DNA of 64,000 nucleotides from Leguminivora glycinivorella (Eukaryota > Arthropoda > Insecta > Lepidoptera > Tortricidae). Every line of letters begins with the position of its first letter. The first letter of the stretch is position 1. The notes beneath the pieces were generated by a model, which saw nothing but the letters and a program-made list of their open reading frames with translations, did no database searches and was not told where the DNA came from. The stretch spans positions 17,403,848 to 17,467,847 of the forward strand of contig NC_062979.1 of NCBI RefSeq assembly GCF_023078275.1, given 5' to 3'. This document shows, one piece after another, positions 54,799 through 64,000 of the stretch. Position numbers and translations under genes: made by a program.

Positions 54799-54960
54799 CT
54801 AGACTGAACCGACACTAGAATGATGCCATTCAGTCACTTGAAGGGCACACAGGTCTTTCTGGACCTCGTCGATCCATCGGAACCTGGGCCTGCCAACCGG
54901 CCGTTTCTCAGACACAATAGCACGTTCGAGTAATGGCACAAGCTCTGGATGAGGAGGGTG
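54799..54960 (-). pseudogene. LINE reverse transcriptase C-terminal tail
   Basis: Minus frame: PELVPLLERAIVSEKRPVGR, then PRFRWIDEVQKDLCALQVTE and WHHSSVGSV to TAG at 54799-54801. RPVGRPR.RW.DEV..DL is the recognisable tail of several LINE proteins (RTE-like and relatives). Downstream the minus strand continues with CTTCGGGTCGCTGAGCCAGT and a repeated TAAG tail. Truncated, dead. Confidence 0.55.
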
Positions 54961-55328
54961 GGAAAGTGCTGCTTAGAATCCGGATGATGTGGTAAAATAA
55001 ATCTGATTCTTATATTAATTACTGTCAACATTGCTGACACACAGACTTGTCACCGTAACGCTTCCTTCTGTAACTTTTGCTAGATAATACGGAACTTCAT
55101 TACTTTTTGACTACACCATAAAAATCTTCATAGTGGGCGCGGACTTTACGACACCAAGCGAATATAAAGAACACAACGAATGACGATATTATGAGAGGAA
55201 AGTACTTACAATACCCATACCTACCTTTCTAAGATACCTTTAGAACCAATTTTTTATTTATATGGTTTTATTTTATAGGTAGAAAGTTTACTTATAGTTT
55301 TATTTATAAGTTCATAGTTAAGTTTTTT
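54961..55328. other. No gene recognised
   Basis: AT-rich spacer. Confidence 0.3.
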
Positions 55329-55764
55329 TTCCCCTCACCAGCGCGGAAACACGTGTTTTGTCCTTTAATACCAGCAGGTAAAAACGCATTTTATCCACTA
55401 GTGGGTAAAGTAATTTGACCTCGAATAAAGTCAAATTAACTGCTTTAAAATTGATAAAAGTAGGTGAATCTAGTAATAAAGATGATTTACCACCTGTGGA
55501 ACTACTGGAAGCATTAAAAAACGCATTTTTTGCGTTGTACGAGTAGTTTCCTCGCTATAGTGAGGGGAAAAGTTTTGTGTTACACTCGGGTGCAAATGTA
55601 TTTTACTTCTCGTGTGTTAAAAAACTCGCAAGTTCAGGATTCTATTCTCGAACCACTCGCTTCGCTCGTGGTTCAACTATAGAATCCTTTCACTTGCTCG
55701 TTTTTCAATTCCACACTCGGCGTTAAAATACAACTTTGCCCCCTTGTATAACAAATAACTATTA
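55329..55764. repeat. ~435-bp dispersed element, copy B
   Basis: Same orientation and ends as 43168-43600, about 97% alike by eye. Copy B has ACGAGTAGTTTCCTCG where copy A has AGTTTCTTCG, and TCGCTTCGCTCGTGG where A has TCGCTTCGCACGTGG. Confidence 0.8.
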
Positions 55765-56045
55765 TGATACGTTCTGTAATTTAACCTGTTGAATAATTTT
55801 TTTTAAACATGAATAAAAAAAATATATAATTTAAAAAAAAGATACCTCTCCATTCCTTATTATTGTTGTAGGTGGTTTCATCTCGTGCGACTTAGTGGAG
55901 TTTCTGACAAAAATATTTGTTCAATATTTTCATGATTATTTTTTATTATTTACATCATTATTTGTACATTACTTACTCGGAAAGTAAAATACAGTTAAGA
56001 CGTGTTTGTGTTGTCAAAGCGCTCAACGAGATATAGTACTTGTAC
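55765..56045. other. No gene recognised
   Basis: AT-rich spacer. Confidence 0.3.
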
Positions 56046-56061
56046 TTAGATGGTACAGAAT

Positions 56062-56331
56062 TTTTTTTTTTCCTCCTTGCGTTATCCCGGCATTTGCCGC
56101 GGCTCATGGGAGCCTGGGGTCCGCTTTGACAACTAATCCCAAGATTTGGCGTAGGCACTAGTTTTACGAAAGCGACTGCCATCTGACCTTCCAACCCGGA
56201 GGGTAACCAGGCCTTATTGGGATTAGTCCGGTTTCCTCACGATGTTTTCCTTCACCGAAAAGCGACTGGCAAATATCAAATGACATTTCGCACATAAGTT
56301 CCGAAAAACTCATTGGTACGAGCCGGGATTA
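56062..56331 (-). mobile_element. Short retroposon with poly(A) tail and 16-bp TSD
   Basis: TTAGATGGTACAGAAT occurs at 56046-56061 and 56332-56347. A run of about ten T at the left end is the poly(A) tail of a minus-strand insertion. Body words as in 8780-8940 and 17241-17514. This is the intact reference copy of that family here, about 270 bp. Confidence 0.85.
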
Positions 56332-56347
56332 TTAGATGGTACAGAAT

Positions 56348-57920
56348 GTTGCATTTAAATCTCTTGTATACCAAATTACAACAGCTTCACCTTTATATAC
56401 CGTTGTTTACGTGATTTGTACCTACCTAAGTTGTTTGTTAGGTGTAACGACTGCGCAGACTTAGTTGTTGTTAGTTTTCCAATGGCAGAAACAAAGTGCG
56501 CAGCAAGTTGCAGAAATGTCTACTTGTCAAATTCATTTAAAGATTTCTAGCTATCTAATCTGTGACTCTGTATATAAAGTTAAGCACAACGAGGGCAGAG
56601 TACGAGCGTTTAGCTATTAAAAATCTTATGATAACCAGGATAAATAATGGTCCTGCATTGTAGTGGGTAGGATTTAGGTTATTTACAATACCAAGTGAGG
56701 ATAATATCATAGTTATTCAATGTATTCGTCCTCTTTTTATCCTCAGTGTTCCACTCTCCCTCTCGTGCCTACGATATGATTTGTACCTAAGTAATTTATA
56801 TTTAAGATCATGAGATGAGTGGAGAACCTCATGATTAAAGGTCCGCAGCAAATTCGGTTCTCCATACAAACATATAGTGTTTAAGATACACTGTGGTTTC
56901 TTTTGTTTTCTGTTAAATTTGGCTAGTCGTTAGGCTCATTAACAGGACTCATCTGGTGGAAATAAAAAAAAAGAAGTAATAAGTATATGACGGCACGGCA
57001 CATGTCAAAATAAATTACATTAGAAGTAGTAAATATTGTGATTCACTTTTTTGGTCATTGAACTTATTTTCACCAAACTAACTGGTAAAGGAACTCTTGA
57101 TTCTTCCAAAACAAATGAAATAAATGCATTTTATCTATAAGAGTGCAAATTCATTTCATAAAAAAAATAACTTTATGTACGAAGCCGGCTGGTAGAATAG
57201 ATTTTTAAATGATGATTTTAGATTTTTAAATGATGATTATAGATTTTTAAATGATGACTTTGAATCATAAATGTTCCATGAATTGGTGGATTTGATTTAT
57301 TTAATATTTTAGATTTAGTATTTTCCTTCTGTTGCTGTGGTGAAAAGTTTTGCGCTCCATTCGGTGGCAGAATTTGTTAAATATTGTAATCTTTCGCTCG
57401 CTCGGGTATCAATAATGAACGACACATGCGATTAAACAACAATTTTGCCTCCTTATAAAAAAAACAACTGGATACCTATTGATCGTTAAATAATCCTAAG
57501 AAAGAAAGATTATGAAGGTCGTTTCTGGGAGTCAGTTGAAAAATAAGGAAGTAAAATCTCCAGTTAGCCCGTCTTCAGTAGACAATAGGGAAATGGCGGT
57601 TTGATTGTAGTCGTTAAGTAACTCCTCGGCTTCCGTCCCGCCGTCGGGCTGTCTGCACTTCAGACTGAATAAACAACTCAACAAAAACATATTAACTGAA
57701 GGTCTTCATGGACGGTTGAAGGTCATTAAATATAGTATACGTATTACATCAACCATTTTTGAAAATGTGTACGATATGTTGATATCATTGTATTTTAGTA
57801 GTGCTAGTACTAGTAACATCTCGTGACTATTTACTCGTGTCATGTATGTAGAATTGAAATGCTTTTTAACCGCCGCCTCAAATATCTCAAAGGAAGGTAG
57901 TTCTCAATTCGTCTTTATTT
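56348..57920. other. No gene recognised; fragments of known local repeats
   Basis: 56880-57060 resembles the 3' half of the 376-bp unit at 24.2-24.9 kb (TTTTGTTTTC.GTTAAATT, GGCACATGTCAAAA). 57190-57265 has three copies of GATTTTTAAATGATGA.TTTA. 57346-57470 resembles the end of the 43.2/55.3-kb repeat. Confidence 0.4.
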
Positions 57921-57971
57921 TTAGGGTTCCGTAGTCAACTAGGAACCCTTATAGTTTCGCCATGTCTGTCT
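57921..57971. repeat. Left part of a GGTTCCGTAGTC repeat interrupted by the LTR element
   Basis: TTAGGGTTCCGTAGTCAACT, AGGAACCCTTATAGTTTCGC, CATGTCTGTCT. The right part resumes at 62888 with GTCTGTCCGTCC and CGGATAATCTCAGTAACCGT to about 63208. Removing the element restores a continuous repeat with a GTCT/GTCC tract. Confidence 0.65.
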
Positions 57972-58269
57972 TGTTGGGGATATTACCAGGTTGATGATGA
58001 AAACTATTACTTGTACCATCACATTTACTTTATTCACTTATAACAAACATATTAACAACCAATTTACAATAAATAATTCAAGACTTCTTCACTACTACTC
58101 GTCTGTACTCGAACTGGCCACCGTCACTGCTTGTCCGCCATTTTTATAACATTCCAACATGGCGGAAACCCAGTGACTACTATTAGTCAATTGATATTCT
58201 TTAATACTTTCATCATAAATGACAGTAAGATAAATCAAAATAAGGCATTAATAAATAATTACTCTAACA
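57972..58269. repeat. LTR, left copy (298 bp)
   Basis: I read it as base-for-base the same as 62590-62887. The frame at 58131 starts in it and is not a gene. Confidence 0.85.
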
Positions 58270-58555
58270 GCTCGGCCATCCTGTTCGAGGCGAGACCCTT
58301 CGCCAAAACTTAATGTGAAATAATTCAAAAGAAAGACAATATCAGTTTATACAAGAAAGATTATAAAAGTGTAGTATAATATGCATTTGAAATAATTCTT
58401 AAACAATAGAAATACAAAACATCACTTCACTTCATACCGATACCTTTACCACATAATTACGATATGCTATAAAATGGATTTTTAAATATTTCCATAAATC
58501 TTATCAAGAAATATAGGCCCGTGAAAAATAAATATATGAATAACATTAACTTCGA

Positions 58556-58655
58556 TACAATTAAATTAATTAAATTAATTACATCTAATTAAATTCATTA
58601 CATCCAATTGAATTCATTACATCTAATTAAATTATGATAATTAAATTAATTTCAC
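58556..58655. repeat. AT-rich short tandem repeat in the LTR element
   Basis: Variants of AATTCATTACATCTAATTAA repeat about four times. Confidence 0.6.
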
Positions 58656-58762
58656 AAGTTATAAACATATTTAAGTAAACAATGCAACACTTCATTTCAC
58701 ACTTCACTCGCGAAACAAGCAAAAAGAACATATTTACACGGTTTTATGACATCACCACCTTA

Positions 58763-58982
58763 TCACACGATTGAATGAAATTCCCGTGCCGCCACGGGCT
58801 TCGGCAACATGATGTACCCGTCCGCTGCAACAGCATGATGGGCCACCCAAGCTCTGTCAGCCTGGATAGTGCTGCCGATGCTGCTCATCACGGACGCCGG
58901 ACATTGCGCCGCCAGACGCAAGCTCGCATACCATGCCAGCGTATGAGGACCCACGGTGGACGATCGAAACAGAGGTATCTTT
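58763..58982. other. GC-rich block inside the LTR element
   Basis: Open on both strands (plus 58775-59023, minus 58763-58954) with no domain that I recognise. It is the only interior part with coding-like composition; it could be a remnant of gag or captured sequence. Confidence 0.3.
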
Positions 58983-59112
58983 ACCCTGACCCTCTCACCT
59001 GGGCACTCCTGGGTCGGAAGTGAATCTACACCCCGACCCTCTCACCTGGGCACTCCTGGGTGGTAAACGAATACCAGACCCTGGCCCTTTCACCTGGACG
59101 CTCCTCGGTCCT
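58983..59112. repeat. Three ~50-bp tandem units
   Basis: Each has CCCTCTCACCTGGGCACTCC(TGGGT) or a variant; the third reads CCTTTCACCTGGACGCTCCT. Confidence 0.75.
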
Positions 59113-60241
59113 TGATCTGAAACTTGCAACACTTTCTTTAGGAACATAATTTCGACTGTCTTCGAAATTATGGTAAAACGATTATGGTTCGGTAATCAAT
59201 TCAATAAGTCATAATGTATCGATAGTCGTTATGATTAATTAAATTATTGTCATCGCCTATTAATATATCTACTGTTTATATATACTGAGTATATTCAAGA
59301 TTTTTCAGATGTATATATCATACACATTTACAGAATCTTTAAATACTCAAATGACCTGTCAATAAAATATCGCGCCTAGTTAATATTTACCATTTGTAAC
59401 GTAAACATATTATATTACGCAACCATTTAAGACTAATCGCAAGTACACGACTACGGTGTAGGTCCTTATTATTATTATTTTTATCCTGTTATTATTATTA
59501 TTATTTTAGGTACTAGCTAAGATTGATGCAATAGTATGCCGAAATAGAAAAACTCTTTGTACATATACTATTTAGGTTACAGGTCAACAATAGCGACACC
59601 CGTCAGACATTATATACATAATCTCTTTTTTTTTATATATACCGTGTCGTATGAAAAACCAAATACGATATCCGACGTATCTTTATTCGCGCTGATTACA
59701 AGCCGCAAGTGGTAAGCAATTCATTTAATTATCAAAAGATCTATTCACACATAAAGCAAGTATATATTTTCTTTTCATGAAGAGCTATCGCGAATTTAAA
59801 GACAAAAGATTATTAATGTTTGCTCTCTAGATTTCAAATTGCACATTTTCAATTTATTTCTTTTATCTATGAAAGGGAAACTAGTCGTTAGTAACGATTT
59901 TATTTTAAATCTAATAGGTCTCTTCATAACCGATACAAAGTTTAAGTACTTCACTTTTAATATTTTACGAGCTAAACCTGCTAGGTATTAAGTTTTATAT
60001 GTTATCAATAAAGTCTCTTTTTTTGTTACTTTATTCTTGATCACCTAAGACTATAAAACATGTAAAGAACTGGATACACGTATTACAAGTAGCCAAAAGA
60101 TAAATATGTAATTATTGCTGTACTGCTTTATCCAATCAAAAGTCGCAAATAATATACATTCTGATATTAAGGCACAGTCATTTATGTTGTACTTTTATAT
60201 TAATGTTTCATGTATTTATAAAGGTTGAAATGAAAGTCTTT

Positions 60242-60374
60242 CACGTTCATCAACGTGCTTAAATGTTATGCACGTATATCCACGCGCTTTGAATCTCGCA
60301 CGTTCATCCACGCGCTTTAAATCTCGCACGTTCATCCACGCGCTCTAAATCCCGCACGTCCATCCGCGTGCGTC
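60242..60374. repeat. 28-bp tandem repeat
   Basis: About four to five units of GCACGTTCATCCACGCGCTT(TAAATCTC); outer units are more diverged. Confidence 0.75.
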
Positions 60375-60463
60375 AACCATATTCCACAAGATACGATTCA
60401 TTGTGCAATACCCTGGCTCAAGTCATTATTTTATACTGGGGCCAAAATACTCGAGTTTACGCG

Positions 60464-61119
60464 TACATATGACTCTATGACCTACATATGACTGACTCTA
60501 CATATGACTGACTCTACATATGACTGACTCTACATATGACTGACTCTACATATGACTGACTCTACATATGACTGACTCTACATATGACTGACTCTACATA
60601 TGACTGACTCTGCATATGACTGACTCTACATATGACTGACTCTACATATGACTGACTCTACATATGACTGACTCTACATATGACTGACTCTACATATGAC
60701 TGACTACATATGACTGACTCTACATATGACTGACTCTACATATGACTGACTCTACATATGACTCTACATATGACTCTACTTATGACTCTACATATGACTC
60801 TACATATGACTCTACATATGACTCTACATATGACTCTACATATGACTCTACATATGACTCTACATATGACTCTACATATGACTCTACATATGACTCTACA
60901 TATGACTCTACATATGACTCTACATATGACTCTACATATGACTCTACACATGACTCTACACATGACTCTACACATGACTCTACACATGACTCTACACATG
61001 ACTCTACATATGACTCTACATATGACTCTACATATGACTCTACATATGACTCTACATATGACTCTACATATGACTCTACATATGACTACATATGACTCTA
61101 TATATGACTACATGTGACC
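60464..61119. repeat. Minisatellite, 16-bp units then 12-bp units
   Basis: About 17 units of ACATATGACTGACTCT up to about 60756, then about 28 units of ACATATGACTCT. The 12-mer equals the 16-mer without one GACT. Five consecutive 12-mers carry ACACATG (about 60950-61005). Because 12 is divisible by three, several frames stay open; the 87-119-codon frames (STYDSTYDS..., MTLHMTLH..., CRVICRVI...) are artefacts. Confidence 0.95.
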
Positions 61120-62589
61120 ATCACCCGTCATGTCACATGCACCATAATATATAAGCATATCAAGATTGAATCGTTATTCTCAAGAAGCAAACAGATATTA
61201 CTAATAGTCTGAAACATGTCTTAATGATATTTATTCACACCATAGATGTAATTTTTCGATTTCCCATCGAATTATCACCCATGATCACCATGGTAAAATG
61301 CGAAGAATTTTATTTTATACGTTACTTTGATTAAATAATTCTGCCATCACTGGCCATTATAAAATAGTATTCATAAATGTGGTAGCATACCGTCAACAAT
61401 CAAAATGAGATCAATCAGTCCAATTCGTGAAATAAAACGTTGAAAAACAACACATTTCAATTCGTTGAGTTTTAAAACTTTAAAACGCTAAACATTTTTA
61501 TAACGAGTTATCATAAAATATCTGAAGATGATTAGAGATACAACTTACTCTCCATTATTCATACCAGGGGTTGGCAACCTTATTATCAAAGTTGTTTATT
61601 TAAATTCAGTACTTAACAGAATTAAACTACCCACAATTGCACAACTTCAATTTTAACGGTTAATATAATATGTTAAATTCACTATTAAATATGTATTTGC
61701 AAATGAACAGGAATCGTTTTTGTTCAAAATCGTACTTAAAGCATTAAATATCAAAATTAAGAACTGCATTATAATTCTCAGTTTGAATTGAGATCAACTT
61801 TTCATAAGTATACATAATTTTTACCAATCTTGTGTTACCGGACACGAGGGATTAAATTATTGAAGTACTTTATGAGAACATATTTTACACAGCGTATTTC
61901 ATTCAGTATGAATGTTTAATTGTTTATCTGATCTGTATAACTTGATAAGCTCGAATATGTATAATTATATTATAATAACAGAATACAACAGCAGGACAAT
62001 TGCCTCGTTGGAATAAATTACACCACTTTTCGGAAACAACATAAAATGGCTTGTGTTTAACAACTCGAGGCATCGTTAAATAAAGCAGTCGTTTAATCAG
62101 AACTTTATTTCTATTGATAGGATACAAATTTACTTTACTCATAATTCCACGATTTCCTTATGCCAATTAATTTATGAAATTTTACTGTCACAAACTGAAT
62201 GACGTATCATATGACGGCGCTTATTGTGTATCCAGAATATACTAGTCATATAGTTATCAGATTTATGTGTTTCAATAACTAATGGGCAATGTAATGTTAC
62301 ACACCTTTTGTAAAAAGATTTTTAGGTACAAAAGTAAGTCATCTTTTAAATAAAACAATAATGAGAGCTCATCAATTTATACTGCCATGAGGGTAGATTA
62401 TCAAACCAGTTTCAGAACATGAAGTTTAATTTTAAGAAATAAATATAATACATGTCTCACTTACCAAAGCAATTTAAATGCACGTTTCGTTAAATAAATC
62501 CGTTACATTATTTTGACTAAAAAAAAAACCTTACACTTGTGCGGCGTGGCAAAAATCTTATCGATTTTTGTTTCGTCCAACTTCTGAAC

Positions 62590-62887
62590 TGTTGGGGATA
62601 TTACCAGGTTGATGATGAAAACTATTACTTGTACCATCACATTTACTTTATTCACTTATAACAAACATATTAACAACCAATTTACAATAAATAATTCAAG
62701 ACTTCTTCACTACTACTCGTCTGTACTCGAACTGGCCACCGTCACTGCTTGTCCGCCATTTTTATAACATTCCAACATGGCGGAAACCCAGTGACTACTA
62801 TTAGTCAATTGATATTCTTTAATACTTTCATCATAAATGACAGTAAGATAAATCAAAATAAGGCATTAATAAATAATTACTCTAACA
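62590..62887. repeat. LTR, right copy (298 bp)
   Basis: Identical by eye to the left LTR. The frame at 62749 starts in it and runs into the GTCC tract. Confidence 0.85.
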
Positions 62888-62986
62888 GTCTGTCCGTCCG
62901 TCCGTCCGTCCGTCCGTCCGTCCGTCCGTCCGTCCGTCCGTCCGTCCGTCCGTCCGTCCGTCCGTCCGTCCGTCCGTCCGTCCGCG
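62888..62986. repeat. (GTCC)n microsatellite
   Basis: GTCT then about 24 GTCC tetramers. Expanded relative to the short GTCTGTC present on the left of the LTR element. Gives an artefactual (SVRP)n peptide. Confidence 0.95.
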
Positions 62987-63208
62987 GATAATCTCAGTAA
63001 CCGTTAGCACTAGAAAGCTGAAATTTGGTACCAATATGTATATCAATCACGCCAACAAAGTGCAAAAATAAAAAATGGAAAAAAATGTTTTATTAGGGTA
63101 CCCCCCCTACATGTAAAGTGGGGGCTGATATTTTTTTTCATTCCAATCCCAACGTGTGATATATTGTTGGATAGGTATTTAAAAATGAATAAGGGTTTAC
63201 TAAGTTGT
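62987..63208. repeat. Right part of the interrupted dispersed repeat
   Basis: CGGATAATCTCAGTAACCGT, AGAAAGCTGAAATTTGGTAC, AATCACGCCAACAAAGTGC and a GGGTACCCCCCCTACATGTA segment. See 57921-57971. Confidence 0.55.
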
Positions 63209-63328
63209 GACTTTTTTTTTTTTGGATTTTTATTCGACTTAACTCTGTCACAAATTATTTAAATAACGTTTTGGTGTTTTTTTTTTTTTTCATATCTTTC
63301 AATCAGTTTATTTATAAAAAAATTAGAG

Positions 63329-64000
63329 ATGGCGCATGTTTGCGTAAAATGCGGTAAGGTCGTAGAAGGGAAAAACTTTCTTAAATGTTCTACATGCAAA
63401 CAGATATTAGACTTAAATTGTGCCGGCAGAACTAAGCTTTTTAATTTAATGACTACAAAGAGCAAAAAAGAATGGGTATGCATATCATGTCGCCCGGCTC
63501 CCAACGCACAAAATCATACTCTCAAGAAATCAACACTGACAAAGAATAAGGATGAACAAAATATAACACTAAGAAGAAAAATACCAGCTAATAAAGCATC
63601 ACCGGCACCTAGCACCTCGTCTATGGTTCAAACGCAAGACTCGATAATTGTCTCTCCGCCGTCACGAACCTACGAACATGATACACCGACTAGATCTATG
63701 TCAACAGAATCAATAATGCCTACCTATGACTCGTCTGAAGATACAGTACGACTTCTAGATGAGGATCTGTCTAAGAGTCTCGAACTAACCTACGACTCTA
63801 GCTTGGTAATGGAACTCAAAAGTGAAATCGATAGACTAAAACTTGAACTAGCGAGCACCGATGATGAATTGCAAAATGTTATAATAGAGAAAAATGATCT
63901 CCAGCGTCAAAATGATAAATTGACACAAGAATTATACACGCTCAAAAACTTGTGTAACTCGAACTCACCGCAACGGTCAAAACATGTTGCTCGCAAGGGC
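63329..64000 (+). CDS. PHD-like zinc finger and coiled-coil protein, LINE ORF1-like (open at window end)
   Basis: ATG at 63329 opens 224 codons with no stop before the window ends. Residues 5-54 hold C5-x2-C8, C20-x2-C23, D28..C31 and C51-x2-C54, with W49 two residues before C51: a C4HC3 PHD-type layout in which Asp stands where His is usual. Residues about 60-155 are polar, Ser/Thr/Pro-rich. Residues about 160-205 (MELKSEIDRLKLELASTDDE, NVIIEKNDLQRQNDKLTQEL) have heptad leucines of a coiled coil. A PHD finger plus coiled coil is the ORF1 plan of several CR1/jockey-type insect LINEs, so the RT ORF is expected to the right. The upstream T-rich 63209-63328 would be its 5' UTR. A host gene is the alternative. 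Confidence 0.65.
   Translation, partial: MAHVCVKCGKVVEGKNFLKCSTCKQILDLNCAGRTKLFNLMTTKSKKEWVCISCRPAPNAQNHTLKKSTLTKNKDEQNITLRRKIPANKASPAPSTSSMVQTQDSIIVSPPSRTYEHDTPTRSMSTESIMPTYDSSEDTVRLLDEDLSKSLELTYDSSLVMELKSEIDRLKLELASTDDELQNVIIEKNDLQRQNDKLTQELYTLKNLCNSNSPQRSKHVARKG

Larger units (their letters stand above)
57972..62887. mobile_element. 4.9-kb non-coding LTR element (LARD-like)
   Basis: Two 298-bp LTRs, TG...CA ended (TGTTGGGG...TCTAACA), flank a 4.3-kb interior. GTCT occurs directly outside both (57968-57971 and 62888-62891). No frame resembles gag, protease, reverse transcriptase or integrase; the longest frames are the minisatellite. I saw no clear primer-binding site after the left LTR (GCTCGGCCATCC) and no purine tract before the right one. 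The structure fits a large retrotransposon derivative moved in trans. Orientation cannot be set without those sites. Confidence 0.75.

Noticed and set aside
60736..61117. Three long overlapping frames (87-119 codons)
   Set aside because: They are the 12-bp minisatellite read in several frames; low complexity, no gene.
57972..62887. Endogenous retrovirus with coding capacity
   Set aside because: No gag, pol or env-like frame is present between the LTRs.
62749..62991. Frame ending in a (SVRP)n peptide
   Set aside because: LTR sequence running into the GTCC microsatellite.

Overview
The window looks like a stretch of moth or butterfly (Lepidoptera) nuclear DNA. It is AT-rich, has sparse short exons with GT/AG introns, and is dense in repeats of types common in that order: non-autonomous Helitrons that start TCCATACTAATATTAT and end CTAG, tRNA-headed SINEs, LINE 3' ends, Penelope-like fragments and many TIR elements. 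No bacterial operons, rRNA, genuine tRNA genes or CRISPR arrays were seen. Most open frames in the window are chance or repeat-derived.

Three pieces of protein-coding sequence stand out. (1) On the minus strand, two exons (13068-13228 and 12184-12243) encode a six-cysteine LDL-receptor class A domain and a short C-terminal tail. They are the last two exons of a secreted or extracellular protein that I tentatively match to the insect Alk ligand jelly belly (jeb). (2) On the plus strand, exons at 41590-41853, 41936-42217 and 42368-42758/42790 encode a HARBI1-like PIF/Harbinger nuclease with all three DDE residues; a possible fourth exon lies at 43978-44063. (3) At the right edge (63329 to the window end) an open frame starts a PHD-like zinc finger plus coiled-coil protein, the layout of a LINE ORF1. 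Degraded LINE reverse transcriptase ends lie at 25.0, 32.6, 45.7 and 54.8 kb, and an unrecognised 114-codon frame lies at 22.2-22.5 kb.

Layout: 0-4.7 kb, no gene recognised. 4.7-7.8 kb, an inverted array of a ~100-bp satellite unit with a Penelope-like insertion close to its axis. 8-18 kb, the LDLa gene end, Helitrons and MITEs. 18.26-19.65 kb, a foldback element with a 9-bp target duplication. 20.0-25.5 kb, a second Penelope-like copy, a Harbinger-type element, a SINE split by a TIR element, and a 376-bp tandem duplication. 25.91-28.91 kb, a piggyBac-like long-TIR element flanked by TTAA and carrying nested Helitron and hAT insertions. 29-41 kb, MITEs, a LINE 3' end and a TA-flanked 2.3-kb element holding a second satellite palindrome. 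41-44 kb, the HARBI1-like gene. 45-57 kb, SINEs including an inverted composite, MITEs and LINE ends. 57.97-62.89 kb, an LTR element with apparently identical 298-bp LTRs but no recognisable gag or pol, and a 16-bp/12-bp minisatellite inside. 62.9-64 kb, a (GTCC)n tract and the start of a LINE-like ORF.

The genes do not form a pathway. The main biological theme is layered, often palindromic mobile DNA whose insertion order can be read from TSDs and from opposite arms acting as empty-site controls. Superfamily calls rest on termini, TSDs and motifs read by eye; no alignment or database search was run.
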